A stretch of DNA of 64,000 nt from Microbotryomycetes sp. JL201 (Eukaryota; Basidiomycota; Microbotryomycetes), in NCBI GenBank assembly GCA_033819885.1, contig JAQYUZ010000020.1, forward strand, positions 124,001-188,000, given 5' to 3'. Made by a program: the position numbers and the translations under genes. The notes beneath the pieces are model-generated. The model was not told where the DNA came from and made no database searches. It saw nothing but the letters and a program-made list of their open reading frames with translations. This document shows, piece after piece, positions 26,204 to 38,381 of this stretch. Every line of letters begins with the position of its first letter. The stretch's first letter is position 1.

Positions 26204-28889
26204 CTACGCGCTCTGATACGCCATGTCTAATCGTCTCAACTCTTCGGCAGCATCAACGAGTGAGCCGTCCTTGCCAAACTTGGCGGGCAGAACGACAAAG
26301 ACGACAGTCTTGCTCGTCTGTGTCACAGCTGAGCCACTTTCTTGAGCTGCACAGACACCAGACTTGGACGTCGTGGGGTTGTCATCCGTGCGCCTCGCTA
26401 CAACCCAGTGCGACGATGAACCGAGTCTGATGAACGACTCGACGGATTCAGGAAACCGGTTCAGCCTCTGGTTGGCGTCGACGAGCGCTGACAAGATGTC
26501 TGCTTCGTCGTCATCGGCTTTGCCAGACCATGAATGCTCGTTCATGGGCCAATGTGCAACCGTCAGAAAAGGGCCCGTTTTGATCACGTGGCGGTGCGGA
26601 TACGGCCTGGTCGACCAGCTAGCATGAGCACAGGTCTCGAGCAGTGGGCGCTCAGTTTGATGACGTACGGTTTTGGAGGTAAAACTGGTTCAAGGATTGT
26701 CTCTACCGCTTCGAGCAACCTGTTGGCTCGGCTGGCCATCCACTGAACTGCGTCCTTGTCGGTCGTTCCATCGCTGACGACAGCTAGCAAGAGCCCTCCG
26801 CGCTGATTCGAGCCCCATATCAGTGATTTCAGCCTCGAGCTATCGGTCAGAAAACGCGAACTTGCCTGGAATTGGCGAACCCAACGAGGATCATCGTCTT
26901 TGCCGACAAAGACCTGCAATACGTTGCTTTCTTCTTCTTCCTCTGCTTCTTCATGCGTCTCCTCGATCTCAACCTCGGCTGGAATCGAGACGTTCTCTAC
27001 GCTTTTTGTCACTTCGCCCTCCAAGCGATTTCGAGCTTCACATTCCAGCCCGTCGCCTCCCGATGCTTCTGTGCAACTACCGATCTCTTTCAGAGCCTCA
27101 GTAGCGGGAGTGGATCCTTGACTAGTCGTTCTTATCGCAAAGCTGCCCATAGCTTCAGCCAAGGCAGACGAGTCTACTTCCGGTGCCAACTCGACTTGGG
27201 GCGTCGACGCGGAAGGCGTCGTCACTCTGCTGCTCAGCATAAAAGCCGGAGGTGACTGGATCTCCTCATCATTATTGGGCAAATGAGTTGCCTCCGAAGG
27301 CGGAGGTGGATAGGTGGCCGTCGATGAGGACATGCCGACGGTAATGCTAGTCTCGCTTGCCGTTTTTGAATGAGCCCGTCGAGCAGTGCCTGCCAAGAGG
27401 TTCCAACTTGACTTTCTGAGCGACCAACCGCTCGCGATTGACAAAGACGTTGATGTTCTTGGAGGAGACGAACTTGGCTGTGGCGGAGTGGATGACAATC
27501 CTGGGATTGAGGGCAACGACGGCATTGCGATCGAGGGAACAGACATTGACGGCATCGATGGCATCGATGGCATCGACACTGACGGCAGACCGGGTACGGA
27601 AGGCATTGATGGTGCCATCAGGTACGAGCTCATCGAACTGGTCCATTTTGAACTCGACGCAGCTTGGGCGGATGTCGGATTTGCGAGTCGATCCATGCTG
27701 CTGTCTCGAGAATGACGTGCAAAATCAACTTGTGAGTGCCTGACTTGAAGCGACTTAGGTTTGTCTGCGTTCTTTGTCAAGTATCGAACGATCGCCACGA
27801 GATCTTGATCGGAGAGCGTGCTGCCATTCGAGTCGATGCCGCCAGCACCCAAGGCCAGCACTTCATTATTGAACAGCAGGATAGGAAGCACACTGCTGTT
27901 TATGACGGTGAACTGGGACATGAGCGGGATGATTTGTCGATATTGACCGCTTCGAGTCATAACTGAGCACGGTACAGCTGACAGGCAGTCTCTTTGTCAG
28001 CTGAGGCAAGGCATCGCAAGCAAAGGTGAGAGTCACCCGGGAGAGCGGTCACGAAAGATCCGAGGTCGTTCGTTGTCAAATCCCAACCCGATGTCCAGGC
28101 GTCCCACCACCCTTTGATGGTGTCTCTCAGCCCGTTGCGAGTTTTTGTACGGGCCAGGCGAGACAGTCGACCGTGCTTGAGCCGGAATTGCTCGAAGCCG
28201 GCATTCAAAGATGCCAGCAGCATGTCATCGTGCAAGGCTGTGTTCGATGTATGGGTGAAAGCCGTGGATTTGCTCGAGTTTGAAGCGGATGATGGCGCTC
28301 TTTTATGTGCTTCGTCTGAGCTCGCATGATGGGGTAGTTCGATGGTCTGATCCGCCATTCCAGTCAGGTGACGATCTGGGACTGCCCACTAGTTCCATCT
28401 TGAACTGACCGCGTGAATGAACCAATCTGGCTCGGGTTCGATCCAGGTCATCCGCTGTCGGCTCGAATGAACCGTTCTCAGCCCGCTCGTCGCCCTTGAA
28501 GATTGACGTTTGACCATTCTACAGATACAAATGCGCCCATGTCAGGCTCGTTTTGCCGTTCCCAACAAATGCCACAAACTCGTTCTGCTGAGCTCGGGCC
28601 TCGAAAGCCCTTACCTAACAAAGTCTTGCATTCCCAACACTGTCCCAATCAAGCGCTGCTTGCGCTCATCAGATTCTTGTCCATCTTGTTCGGCATTGAC
28701 GCTACTGCCGAACCACGAATACGCGACATTGTCGTGCAACAGCCGACGATCGTCGTCGTCGTCGTCGTCACGCGCGTCGAGTTGATCAGCGTCGGGCAGG
28801 CATGGCAGATCTCGAGAGCTGTAGATCAGAAACAGCGACAGCGCCGGAAATGGCCGAGCACTGGGACGCCGCGCCGGCGGAGGCGGCAT
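26204..28889 (-). CDS. CCZ1: Vacuolar fusion protein Ccz1
   Basis: Subunit of the Mon1-Ccz1 exchange factor for Rab7/Ypt7 on late endosomes and vacuoles. First longin-type domain at the N-terminus: PFPALSLFLIYSSRDLP, an eight-Asp stretch, then RLIGTVLGMQDFVR. Intron 28519-28614; next exon has MVKRQSSRATSG and WIEPEPDWFIHA; intron 28347-28409; then TIELPHH and LLASLNAGFEQFRLKHG with WDAWTSGWDL, a Ccz1 hallmark. The second longin-like part is IIPLMSQFTVINSSVLPILL. A Ser/Pro/Met-rich linker (repeated S-M-P units near 27530-27620) and an acidic stretch lead to the third domain (WVRQFQASSRFL, SQRGGLLLAVVSDG), ending LRRLDMAYQSA. The linker is longer than usual. Confident because the order of blocks follows the family. 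Confidence 0.82.
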
Positions 28890-29000
28890 GCCCAGAGAGG
28901 CTTGAGCGCAACGCGACGCACATGGCGTGCATCGACAATCACACCAATCTGATATTGCATTACGAGTGGCTACAAGGTAATGAATGTATGATATCGTCCG

Positions 29001-31689
29001 TCACCGCATGTCTTTGTAATAAAAATCCCTTGATGCGGGCAGAGGAGGAACGTCCACGTGATCAGGCAAGTCCTTGCCCTTCAAGACAGTCACCAGCTCT
29101 AGCAACCTGACTTTGAGCCCAAGGTCTGTCAAAGCGGCGACATAATCTGCAGTTTCTTTTGTGCAAATGTTGCCGTCCGTGCGCAATAAGGACAACCCGT
29201 CTATCCACTCAGCGTAAACGCTCCGAGATGGTGCCGTCAACTCGACGATCGGCCCATCCGTACCGAGAATCGTAAATGTTAGGCTTTCATTGCTGGCGCT
29301 CGAATGTGTTGCGTTGGTGAATGATTTGACGGTCGAGTTGTGAGACGTGACAGAGTCGTGGCGTCTCAGTCTGTTAGTCTTGCCGTTTGCAAAAGAGGAC
29401 GCCGGACCAGGAATGATATCTGAAGCTGTCTCCAAATCGACTATGTAATACCCTGTCTTAGCTGGCGTGCAGTGAAGGAGGATGAGACGCCAGCTCACGC
29501 TTCTCTGGCAAGTCGTCGAATCCGGGTCGAATCTCGATGCGCTCTCCGACCTCGCAATAATGCAAATATTGCTTGTCTGCAGAAAGCCTATAAAACCTCC
29601 ACCCTTTTGTGATCGTTTGTCGTTTGGTCGTCAACAGCTTGCTCGATTGCGCCACGACTGGGAACCAGGCGCCTTCCATAAGGCACTGTATGCGCTGATT
29701 TCGAACGAACTCGTAAGATTCGAGGTACAGTCTTCCGCGGAGAGCTCTATCGCATCGAGGCTGCATCAGCTATCCTTTACGATAAAATCTCGAACGCCGA
29801 AACCCTCACTTGACAGATGGCTTGTTCATCAGCGCATCATTCCTGACCAACTCGTCTAATTGCCTGTCCCGGATAGCCCTGTAGCGCATACCAGCAAATT
29901 CTCTAATAGACACGGTCAGCACAGTCGCTTGGCTGATGGACGCGTTCAAGCTCACTTTTGGACTTCTGCCCAAGGTTTGCCCGGCACGAAAACTGTTTGA
30001 ACCTGCTCCCTGACAACGTCCTTGATATGATCATATTCATTTTGCGTGGCATCCGCCTCGGCCCACATCCGCGCGAAGAACTTTAAGACGAGAGAATGAC
30101 AATCATGGAACCGGAGCAACAAAGGCTGAGGCTTGGTTGGCGCCAACTGGAGAGGCTGCCGGAAACCCCAGTGCTCAGCCAGCAGAATCACGACAGTTCC
30201 GGATGCAGCCGATACCGGACAGCGCTGGTCCGGTTCCTTGCTTTGTTGAGCCTTGATCGTCTGCACCACATCTTGGTCAGCCCTGAGCTCGTCCAAACTT
30301 GTTGACGAGCTCACTCTCGCAAATTCGTCTCCCGAGCTTTCGACAAACCTAACGAGCGCCTTGAGCCCAAGCACTCCGGACGATGCCAATTCATCTTGTG
30401 GAGTCTCTGACGAAAATCCGACTCGCCGCCACCGATTATTTTCGTCCGTATCTTCGAGCGCAGCCGCGTTCCAAATGACATCAAACATAGGGAAGTGTTT
30501 CTCCTCGAGCTCTTGAGTAAGATCGCTGCGTAGGGACTGGGTGAGAATGCGTTGAAACTCGAGCAGGAGCTCCAATTCCCCATCTTTCTGCGTCTCCAAT
30601 AGTTTCTGGGAACAATCGAATTCGAGTGAGAATCGCAATCTAAAGCGGAGCTTTGGACCTTTCCCACCTCTATCGATTGGAAGGCTCCGAGACTCTCGAG
30701 GTCCTCAACAAAGTCGGTATCGCTTGCGTTTGCGGCGCCCTTGAACAATGAGTTGATCAAGCTAAGACTCAGTTCAACGAGCGCCAGCTCTTCCGCAGCC
30801 AGCCTGTCTACAATGATGCGTAGAGACCCATTGTGTTTCCTGATTTCGCCGTACACGCGTGTGAACCCTGAAGAGGACTGTTCGAGTGAGTCCGAATGAG
30901 AGTCTTCGCTGGCCAGCCTTCTTAGGATCGCCGTAGCGGGGCGACAAATGTTGATCAAGGCCTCGTTTGCTGTAAAGGCTACAAGTCAGATATCGTGACA
31001 GTGTGTGAAATACACGCTGTCTCACCAATAATGTCGACGATTCGAGCGGTGAAGTCTGGCTTGACGCCTTGCCAGCCTCTGCCTTCTAGTTCCATGAGCT
31101 GTTGCATGCTGAGCAAAGCATATGCGAGCGTGTTTCCTGATGAGTGCTTGATAACATGTTGCAGTGCTTCTAGCCCCCCTCTGTTGACAAACTCGTCGAG
31201 AAAGGCGCGTTCCTTGATAAGTGTTCGGAGCGAGAACGTTGCGAGCTTGAGCGTCGCCGTCTCGCCAGAGTTGAGTTTCTCGACCATTTCTGCTGCTTCG
31301 ATTGTTGGATTGCTGCACAATGTGAAGCTGCTTCGTGTGTCAGCGGCAGATCGGGTTCGGCCCCACATATTGCGTCATCATCTGCCGCACATGCACGGCA
31401 CTGGACGCGAGACTGACTGTGCCTGCCTGTCGAGTAGTGTGCCTACGTTCTCGTCCGTGACGAGCTCGCCTGTGTCCTTGTCTCTGAGCGCAAACAGTGC
31501 CGGCGGGTCCTTGATTTGCAACTGCTGCGACGTCACGAGCTGCCTGATGATCTCGGAGATGGGCACGTCGCGCGATATCCGAGCCTTGACGCTCTTGCTG
31601 CCGTAGAAGATGTACGTCGGAGGGCGGGCGAGCTCTGGTGCGGGGGCGGCGGGCGTTGTGCCACCGTTTGGCGCAGCGGCGGCGGCCAT
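29001..31689 (-). CDS. ELMO/CED-12-like protein
   Basis: Predicted partner of DOCK-type exchange factors for Rac. Seen on the minus strand: an N-terminal ubiquitin-like/RBD part (YIFYGSKSVKARISRDVPIS), armadillo-type repeats (NPTIEAAEMVEKLNSGETAT, NRGGLEALQHVIKHSSGNTLA, YALLSMQQLMELEGRGW), the ELMO domain (NNRWRRVGFSSETPQDE followed by GVLGLKALVRFVES), then a split PH domain (LMEGAWFPVV, GWRFYRLSADKQYLHYCEVG, GYYIVDLETASDI, YAEWIDGLSLLR). Start MAAAAAPNGGTTP at 31689; an ATG 30 bases upstream is an alternative. It is divergent from the OPT transporter, about 185 bases away. A DOCK gene is not in the window. Several short introns. Confidence 0.85.
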
Positions 31690-31873
31690 GACGGGTGGCA
31701 CACTGCGAACGGGGAGCAAGGCTGCAAGTGCGGTGTTTCCTGTCTGAAGCTAGGGCAGGCCCTTGACGCTGCGGGACAATGCACGCGCGTGCGGATTTCG
31801 GGCGCAGCACTCGAATGTTGAAATTGCAAAGGTGGCGCGCGTGTGCCGACACCGTTTGTGCGCGCGTCGCCGC

Positions 31874-34800
31874 ATGTCATCGTACGAGGCGCTGCTCGAC
31901 GGCACCTCCAAGCACACTACATTCGACGGCGACGACGACGACCAAGAGAATGACAGGGCGGCACGCGGGCGAGAGGAGCACGGACCCCGGTCGGACGCGA
32001 TAGCGCTCCACAGGCTGAGCGGCGACCACAAGCGAAGGTACGCAGGCTCGCGCATCTCAACAAAGACCGCATCATCGTCGTCACCGGGCAAGCATGGCCG
32101 GGAGCACCGCAAGAGCGCCGAGGACCCGTACGATAGCGAGGACGAAGACGAAGTGCTCGGCCTGATGGGCATGCATGCAATGTCGACAGACGGTGAAGAT
32201 GGCAACGAAGAAAGCAAGCGACCCAGAACTTCACAAGACCCGCCTTTGTTCAGGGACGACGACTTGGACACGGACTCGGCGCGCACTATCGTCCACAAGG
32301 TGATGCTTTCCACGGCCAGCAGACAAAGCTCTTGAACTGAAACGAACGCACTCGCTTGCGCAGGTCGTGCCAGAGAGTGACGATCCGACGTTGCCCACGC
32401 TCACACCAAGGGTGTTCATTCTCGGCACGCTGCTTTGCGTACTCGGAGGCAAGCGCACCGATTCGCGTCCACACCGCTTGTCCAACTGACCAACGCTTGA
32501 CTGCAGCCGCCGTGTCACAGCTATTCTTCTTCAAGTCGAATGCACCCTCGTTCTCGTCATTCTTCATCATCCTGATTGCATTTCCGCGTAAGCAAAGCAC
32601 CGAGTGAGGGATTTTTTGTCCCGGGAACGCCACCACTGACCGCGCGGGGCGTCTAGTCGGACACGCTTTGACAAGGGTCTTGCCCGAGAGCCTCAACACA
32701 GGACCATTCAACAAGAAAGAACACTTGCTCATTGGCGTGCTGGCCGCATCAGGTGCAGTAAGTGTTCTGGCTTTGGACCCTGGTCAGAGCGCGAGACTGA
32801 CCAAATTGTAATCAGTCCGCTGCCTATGCAGGAGAGATCATTTCAGTTCAGGATCTGTATTACAAGACGGACCTTGGCACGTTCGGTGGACTCCTCTTAC
32901 TCCTGTCGACGCAGTTGATCGGCTTTGGATTGTCCGGCTTGACTTACCGGTTACTGTGAGTCGTCGCCAGAATTTATTGGGACAGCACTGCAACTCTCGT
33001 CTCTCCCTAGAGTGAGGCCGACCGTCATGCTGTGGCCTTCGACTCTCGTTCTTGTAACTCTGTTCGAAACTCTACACGGCGGTGCCAGAGAAAGCCTCAA
33101 GCAGACAAGGGATCGCATGCGATTCTTCACGTACAGGTCTGTTTCAACAATACCACCCAAGCACGACGCTATTTGACGCTGGCAGCTCTACAGTTTCGTT
33201 GGCATCTTTTCATGGCAATTTCTCCCGGCTCTCATCTTCCCAACGCTCACATCCATTGCGGTTCTGTGCCTGATCAACAATAGCTCACTCGTCCTCAGAA
33301 CGCTGGGGTCTGGCTACGATGGGTTCGGCTTGCTGGATTTGAGCTTGGACTGGTCCGTGATCGGAGGCACGGCAGCCCTCTACACGCCCTGGTTCGCCCA
33401 GGCGAGCTACTTTGCTGGATTTGCCATCAATATGTGGGTTGTCACGCCAGTACTATATTTTACCAATTGGTGGGACGCGCGCTCGTACGATTCGCCGTTG
33501 GCCGCGCATCTTTACAATTCGACGTACGGCAGATTAGACGTCATCGATCTGCTCAATCCGGACCTGTCCCTCAATGAAGAGCGTTTCAGCCAAGTTGGAC
33601 CCATTCGCCTGACTCCGTATTTTGCGCTGTCGTACGGCATCTCATTCGCCGTTTTGACGAGCGCCGTCTCGACCGTGATTCTCTGGCACTGGAAAGATAT
33701 CACTGCGGCTTTTGGAAGGCGCGATCAAGCGGGTGACATCCATGTGGAGATGCTCGAGCGCAGCTATTCGCCCATACCGAATGCCTATTACACTGGCGTG
33801 TTCTGCTCAATGCTGGCCGCTGCAGCCATCCTTGTCACCTTTTACCCACTACAATTGCCGATTTGGGGTCTGTTACTTTCAATTTTGATGGCCGGATTGT
33901 TTTTGATACCTGTCGGTGTGATTGCGGCAATTACGAACACAACGCTTGGACTGAACGTGATTACGGAGTTTGTCGCGGGATATCTGTTTCCTGGACGACC
34001 CATCGCCAATATTGTCTTCAAGGTCGGTCCCTCGTCGATTCAGCTGGCTCAATGTGACTGCTGACCTTGCAGGGCAGGTTTACGGCTACATGACTCTCGT
34101 GCAGAGCATCGATCTCACGTCCGATATGAAGCTCGGCCTGTATTGCAAGATCCCACCGCGGCACTTGTTTATCTGTCAGGTGTATGGAACTGCGCTCGGC
34201 AGCATCGTCAATTACTCTCGTAAGCCACAGCGACAACAGAGCCGATTCGGCTATTGACGGCTGAGTTTTGCAATGTCGACAGTCATTCGTGGAGTCATTG
34301 ATTCGAAGAGACCGTACCTAGATGGTACTCTGATTGACCCGACTGGACAATGGAGCGGTCGCAAGCCGGAGATCTTCATGTCGGCGTCAGTCATTTGGGG
34401 ACTCGTTGGACCTGCTCGGTTTTTTGCCGGCTTGTACAGGCCTTTGTACCTTGTAAGCTCCGCTTCCACGTCAGAACGGCGGCTAGTGGCTAAGTATTCC
34501 CGATGCAGGGATTCGCTATCGGTGCGGTCTTACCGTTCCTGCCTTGGTTCATCTACAAAAGGACAGGCAATCGGTTCTGGAGGCGACTGAGCGTACCTCT
34601 GGTGCTTCATGGGGTTCGTCGAGATTTAGAAAATTGCTCCTGTACCGTCAGCTGATGATCCCTTGCGTACACAGAGTATCGGCCCGCCTCAATTGCCAAC
34701 AAATGTCATCATTCCCGGTTTTCTTGTCGGTTTCGCGTCACAATTCTGGGCGTTCAGATACAAGCCCAAATGGTTTGAAAAGGTGAGTGTTATTGTTCAA

Positions 34801-34960
34801 TACTGCGATTGCACAGCGCCTGATTTTACTTCATTAACAGTACAATTACGTACTGTCGAGCGCTTTAGACGCGGGCACGAGCATCAACGCTCTGGTCATA
34901 TACCTGTTTTCCATGACTTTTGTGCGTCGACCTGGCACTCCTCACAATGGACAGAGCTGA
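31874..34960 (+). CDS. OPT-family oligopeptide transporter
   Basis: Proton-coupled oligopeptide transporter of the plasma membrane or endomembranes. An acidic, Ser-rich cytosolic N-terminus of about 140 residues (MSSYEALLDG onwards) precedes about 14 membrane segments. Family blocks seen: LTPRVFILGTLLCVLGAAVS, SGASAAYAGEIISVQDLYYK, WPSTLVLVTLFETLHG, NNSSLVLRTLGSGYDGFGLL, FAGFAINMWVVTPVLYFTNW, GVIAAITNTTLGLNVITEFV, LFPGRPIANIVFK, GYMTLVQSIDLTSDMKLGLY and CKIPPRHLFICQVYGTALG. The NIVFK-G-GYMT block is diagnostic for OPT. It ends RRPGTPHNGQS. Eight or more introns. Substrate (peptide, glutathione or metal-siderophore) cannot be read from sequence. Confidence 0.92.
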
Positions 34961-35258
34961 CCACTATGTCGGTGCAGCCTACGTGGTGGGGCAACAGTTC
35001 GATAGATACGGAGCATTGCTTGGTCAATTCTTGATGATATATTCTTGTTCTTCGGCGATTCGAGAAGCGCATTTGCATGCACGGGAAGCTTAGATCATTG
35101 TTGTAGAGATGTGCCAACTCGTACTCCTTTCAAAAACAGTCAATCCAACAAGCATAGGTTTCAATCAAGACGCAATTTGTACGAGAGCAAGACGCAATTA
35201 ATATTGATATGTTGAGCAAAAGAGATTGTATGTACAGTGAACGAGACTCGTGCACTTC
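34961..35258. other. Convergent 3' region
   Basis: About 300 bases between the stop codons of the OPT transporter (+) and the glycosyltransferase (-). AT-richer than the genes; presumably 3' untranslated regions. No gene recognised. Confidence 0.45.
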
Positions 35259-37800
35259 CTATTCAACCTGGATGATGTGTGCTACTGGCTGGAATCGAGC
35301 GATGTAGGCCGAAGCGAGGTAGACGAGGTAGGAGAGTACGATGAAACGAATGAGCCACTCTGACATGTGTCAAGGTGAGTCAGCTACAGGATCTCAGGCA
35401 ACTCCATTGGATTTGAAACTCACTCAACGCCCACAGTTGGCCGGCATGCTCTAGCTTGTCATGCACTTGTACCATCGTGACTGGGTCATCCGTAAAAGAC
35501 GCATGTGTCTGCTTGCGTCCCAACCAAGTGGTCAAGCTTAACGATCCAGTGTGTCTGACTCTGCCTCCCCCACTCGTCCTCCTGAAAGCCGTCAACACGC
35601 GACGTCGCTTTGTGTCTGTCGAACTTGCTCTCGCTTCTCCTTCTAGGTTATCAACAAGTTGACCAAAGTGTTCCGGTGCGTCACAAACCACGTCAACTTC
35701 CAATGTCGATTGACGAGACAGCGCAAGCTTGGAATCCTGTTTTGTCAGAGATCGAGTCGGCTTGTATGACGATCGAGACTCGTGTCGAGTGACAACGTTT
35801 CTGTAACCATCTACGAGCATTTCCATTGCTCCGTGCCATGATTTCGTACCTGCTTCAAGGGCCGCTTGAACTCCCATTGCTCGTCGTCGGTCATGATTCG
35901 AAGCAAGTTCAACTAGCAATGCTCGATACATGGACACTGCCAGTGAGAACGTGGGTGCATCCGAGCCGACGAGCGAATGCGGGTTCGTTGGAAGAGGCTT
36001 GAAAGTAGAGTACAAAGGTGGTGAATTAGCAGTTGCGGCTGTCGTGCCTGCATTCTCCGGTACGAGGTCATCCATGTCGAGCAACAAGCCTGAGTTCACG
36101 ATGTCTCGTCAATGTGAGACATATTGACAAGTCACTTCACGAAAGCGCACTGACCTGTTTCGCCATGTTTGACGAGATCGCAAACGCCTTCTGCCCTTAA
36201 ACCGACAACCGGCAAACCCGAAGCCAAACTTTCAAGGACGACTTGACCAAAAGTTTCCGTCCTGTACAAGAACGCGTCAGATTCGATTTTCTGAGTACGT
36301 CTTGTATTCACAACTGACCAGGATGGGAAAGCGAAAATGTCCGCGCTTGCAAAGCATGCGGCCAACTCTTGACCTTTGCGGTATCCCATGAATACGGCGT
36401 CAAGTCCGTAGGTCGCACACAATTGCTCAAGCTCTGGCCTCGCAGGACCGTCTCCTACAAAGACGAGCGTGCAAGCCGGTCTGGAACCGGCGACATCTGG
36501 CTTTTCTAGTCCTCGAAATGCTTCGACAAGCAACCGGAGGTTCTTCTCCCATGAGATTCGACCGACGTAGAGCATGACGATTTTGCTCTCCTGTCGAGGC
36601 GGGGCAGTAACTGAAGATTGTTCACCTTGCGAATCCCCCTGCTGAACAGTGACAGATTGTTCGGCGCCCCAGGACTGTCGCAGGTTAAAGTCACGTGCCG
36701 TCGGATTGAATAGCGTCGTGTAGACCCCTCGTGGCCATTGAATGACGTGATTGAATCCTTGCGACTCGAGCATGCGCTGGGTGCTCGGTGATGGACATGC
36801 TGTAAACTCACACCTCGAGTGCAGATTGCGCTAGGAAAGACAGATCCACCTGTCAGCTGGCCAGCGTTCGCAGTCCTGTGATTGAATGATGCTAACCATG
36901 AGGTTCCACATTGTGGGCGTAAGCCAAGGAAATCCAAACAGAGTGGCGTACGAAGCCAAGTTGGTATGATATGAGGCAACGAGAGGCACATCAGGCATGT
37001 ACCACTGTACCACAGGAATCACTCTGTGAGACGATATGTCTGTCAGCTTGAACACCCGGTTATATACGCGGAACAACGGGAACTTGCTGAGCGCAGAGCC
37101 AGATGGGATCGACGAAATGGATCACGTCCGGCTTGAACTCTCCTGCCAACCCGGAAACAAAGGCAAGTATCAGAAAACCTTCTTCAAAGCTCCGTGCGGC
37201 CGAATCTGAGTCTTACTGAGCTTTCGCAAGAATTTTGGTCGAATGAAATTCAGCGCCAGACCCTTGTAGACCCCCAGCATTGGCAATCCTCGGGTTCCGA
37301 CCACTTCATGGCCAGCGTAAGAGTCCTTGAACGAGTACGATAGTGAGTCGTCGTTTAAACTAACGGGTCGGGTCCGACTGACCATGCCAGAGTTGGGACC
37401 GAGAACGAGCGCTTGATGTCCTTCTGACTGCAAGTGCTCGAGGAGCTTTGCAAGGGTACGTGTAACTCCATCGACCTAAATAAACCAGGCCGTCGAGTCA
37501 GCTATGGTCTTCAGCCAGCCGTGCACGCGTTAAGCTCGAGTGGCGACGTTAAGCTCGAGTGGCGAGACTGGAACGTGCGCTCTCCCCAAGCGAGTCACGT
37601 GACCTTAGAAGCACGATTCTGTTGACCGCCAGAGTTTGCCGGAGACTGACCTTTGGCAAGAAGTTCTCACTACAGATGGCGATCCTCAATGATCTTCTAC
37701 CTGTTGGATCGTTTGCCGGACGAGCCTTCTCGAGCGCGCTCAGCTCGAAGCCTCGCAATACTCTGTGGTCCGAGTCGGCGGAATGGGATACAGACGACAT
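35259..37800 (-). CDS. GT4-family glycosyltransferase with C-terminal membrane anchor
   Basis: Retaining glycosyltransferase of the GT-B fold, group 1/GT4, resembling SQD2-type lipid glycosyltransferases. Seen on the minus strand: RIAICSENFLPK, DGVTRTLAKLLEHLQ, ALVLGPNSG, then VIPVVQWYMPDVPLVASYHT, IQWPRGVYTTLFNP, VMLYVGRISWEKNLRLLVEA, LVFVGDGPARPELEQL, FMGYRKGQELAACFASADIF and the E-x7-E motif in TETFGQVVLESLASGLPVV. A Ser-rich linker leads to a C-terminal helix EWLIRFIVLSYLVYLASAY, suggesting a tail-anchored membrane enzyme. Exon 1 is 37800-37651; intron 1 (37476-37650) is 175 nt, unusually long here, with a 19-bp tandem duplication and a TCACGTGA. The acceptor could be a lipid or sterol; I cannot say. 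Confidence 0.85.
37528..37565. repeat. 19-bp perfect tandem duplication inside intron 1 of the glycosyltransferase gene
   Basis: Two adjacent identical 19-bp units, each starting CGTTAAGCTCGAG, occupy 37528-37546 and 37547-37565. They lie in the first intron, 30 bases from a TCACGTGA at 37595-37602. Probably replication slippage. Confidence 0.7.
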
Positions 37801-38381
37801 TTGAGGCAGCACAAGGGGGGACCAAGCGTGGGAAATACTGCGTCGGTGCCAGAAAGAAGAGCGAACAAGGAATGCGTCCGTGTTGATGCTGGATTAAAGG
37901 CTGTAGGGGCCCGAGCTCTGACTGTGCTGCCGTACTTTGCCTGGTCAGCCGAGCAGACGTGCAAAGTCGCAGCCTTTGACAGCTATTAATTTGAGTGAGG
38001 TGAGGATTGAGAGAGAGGAGGCTAGTATCTTGGGACGCGTAGGGCCCGAAAACAACTTGAACGACTTCGCGCGCGCGACAGCATAAAGAACGTGCCCTCG
38101 CTTCCGCGGCAGTCCTCTCACTCATAGTCAATCACCCAGTTTCTCGATCAACTCGGATGCCATATGAGAGATAGCATCGAATGACCTTTGAGCTCGCGGC
38201 TACACTGCTTGCATGTGCGCGTCTCCGCCACCGGAGATCGCAGGCCGGCGGCGCACGTGCAGATTCTCATAAGAATCGGGAAATCACATTCGCAACGAAG
38301 GACAGGCATCGATAAAACGACTGGCTTGAATGCATCACACGGACAAACGGATCAAAGCCAAGTGTCTATGGTCTGCATTGT
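37801..38381. other. Intergenic region
   Basis: About 580 bases between the start of the glycosyltransferase gene and the stop of the PEBP gene, both on the minus strand. A long open frame here on each strand looks incidental. No RNA gene or conserved motif was recognised. Confidence 0.45.

Noticed and set aside
28803-29110. Plus-strand gene starting MADLESCRSET
   Set aside because: It overlaps the first exon of Ccz1 and the 3' end of the ELMO gene on the other strand and has no family likeness.
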